Source: Isoetes taiwanensis (Eukaryota; Streptophyta; Lycopodiopsida; Isoetales; Isoetaceae). From it: DNA of 64,000 bases. The translations under genes were made by a program, and so were the position numbers. The notes under the pieces were generated by a model. It made no database searches, had not been told where the DNA came from, and saw only the letters and a program-made list of their open reading frames with translations. Of this stretch, positions 63,538 through 64,000 are shown piece after piece (position 1 is the stretch's first letter; each line of letters opens with the position of its first letter). The stretch is from contig JAJEKV010000041.1 in NCBI GenBank assembly GCA_021234155.1, forward strand, positions 8,070,917 through 8,134,916. The letters run 5' to 3'.

Positions 63538-64000
63538 CCCCCCCAACTCAATATTGCCAAAAGCTCGTACTACCCATTCTATGTTCTCTTGCCATCGACC
63601 ATTGCCGCTCTTGAGTAGCCGTTTTGCCACCACAAGGTAGATTTTGTTTTTCTTATTCACATGTAGCATGCGCTAGTGTAATGCGCTACTACTTTTCTAG
63701 TTTGCTTTTGAAATTGTAATCTTATTGCTATTCTAGAGTAGTTTTTATTGTAATTTAAATGTTTAATATGGTGCATGAACATCAAGGCTGTTACATGAAC
63801 ACATTTCAAATACAATAGAACTGTCACAGAAATGTTTGTGGTCCCTGAAATGCTAAAAATCAACATCTACACACTGTATGTCCTCATAACCTCCATGTTT
63901 CTCGTCTCTTTAACCTGTAACAATAGTATTTACGAAACCATGAGAACCTGAACAACGTCTTAGTGAACATGAAAGGCAACTCAAGTAAGGAATATCCAGT
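63538..64000. repeat. Array unit 3 resumed, running off the window
   Basis: CCCCCCCAACTCAATATTGCC continues the leader interrupted at 50382. It matches 29990-30450 and 35935-36410 to the last base shown, so a third copy of the array is expected to the right. Confidence 0.95.

Noticed and set aside
1-64000. CRISPR arrays, prophage or bacterial insertion sequences
   Set aside because: No short regularly spaced repeats with unique spacers; all mobile content is of plant LTR, LINE, SINE or MITE type.

Overview
This window looks like nuclear DNA of a land plant with a large, repeat-rich genome. The evidence is GT-AG introns several kb long, LTR retrotransposons primed by initiator-methionine tRNA (TGGTATCAGAGC sites), a plant-type SET-domain gene, a plant chromovirus, MITE-like foldbacks and a tRNA-derived SINE candidate. 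I cannot name the species; a fern or gymnosperm would fit the intron size, but nothing here decides it. There are no bacterial operons, CRISPR arrays or rRNA genes.

Region 1 (1-27.2 kb) is the 3' part of one host gene on the + strand, an ATXR2-like SET-domain histone lysine methyltransferase. Five short exons (6678-6747, 6829-6898, 12127-12203, 18262-18318, 27092-27220) join in frame and end in a cysteine-rich post-SET tail. Its introns are packed with Ty1/Copia elements. Copia C (8345-11650, TSD GCAAG) is in intron 2. Copia D (12845-17843, TSD TAGAC) sits inside an older Copia LTR in intron 3. Copia E (19589-24414, TSD ATGGC) sits inside the 5' LTR of degraded Copia F in intron 4. The two youngest elements, D and E, are antisense to the gene. 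Upstream, 1-6.3 kb is a patchwork of broken Copia pieces and tandem duplications.

Region 2 (27.2-29.9 kb) has no gene I can recognise.

Region 3 (29.9-50.3 kb, resuming at 63.5 kb) is a tandem array of units of about 6 kb: unit 1 from 29918, unit 2 from 35864, and the start of a third from 50308. Each full unit carries a 117-codon and a 132-codon reading frame on the - strand and an intron-containing adenylosuccinate synthetase pseudogene on the + strand. The two pseudogene copies share frameshifts, so decay preceded duplication. Unit 2 is split by a 7.9-kb insertion (38544-46459, flanked by GAATG) that is strongly pyrimidine-biased on the + strand, internally repetitive and apparently non-coding; I do not recognise it.

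Region 4 (50.4-63.5 kb) is a 13.2-kb Ty3/Gypsy chromovirus on the - strand, inserted in the poly-C tract of the third unit. It has 1.56-kb LTRs and decayed gag, protease, RT, RNase H, integrase and chromodomain. Between its 5' LTR and gag is an extra open region whose first codons read MARTKQIARRK, very close to the histone H3 N-terminal tail. The extra region and gag are each preceded by homologous leader modules: two long stem-loops, the same CTATAAATAG box, and an ATG about 100 bases later. This is the most unusual feature of the window.
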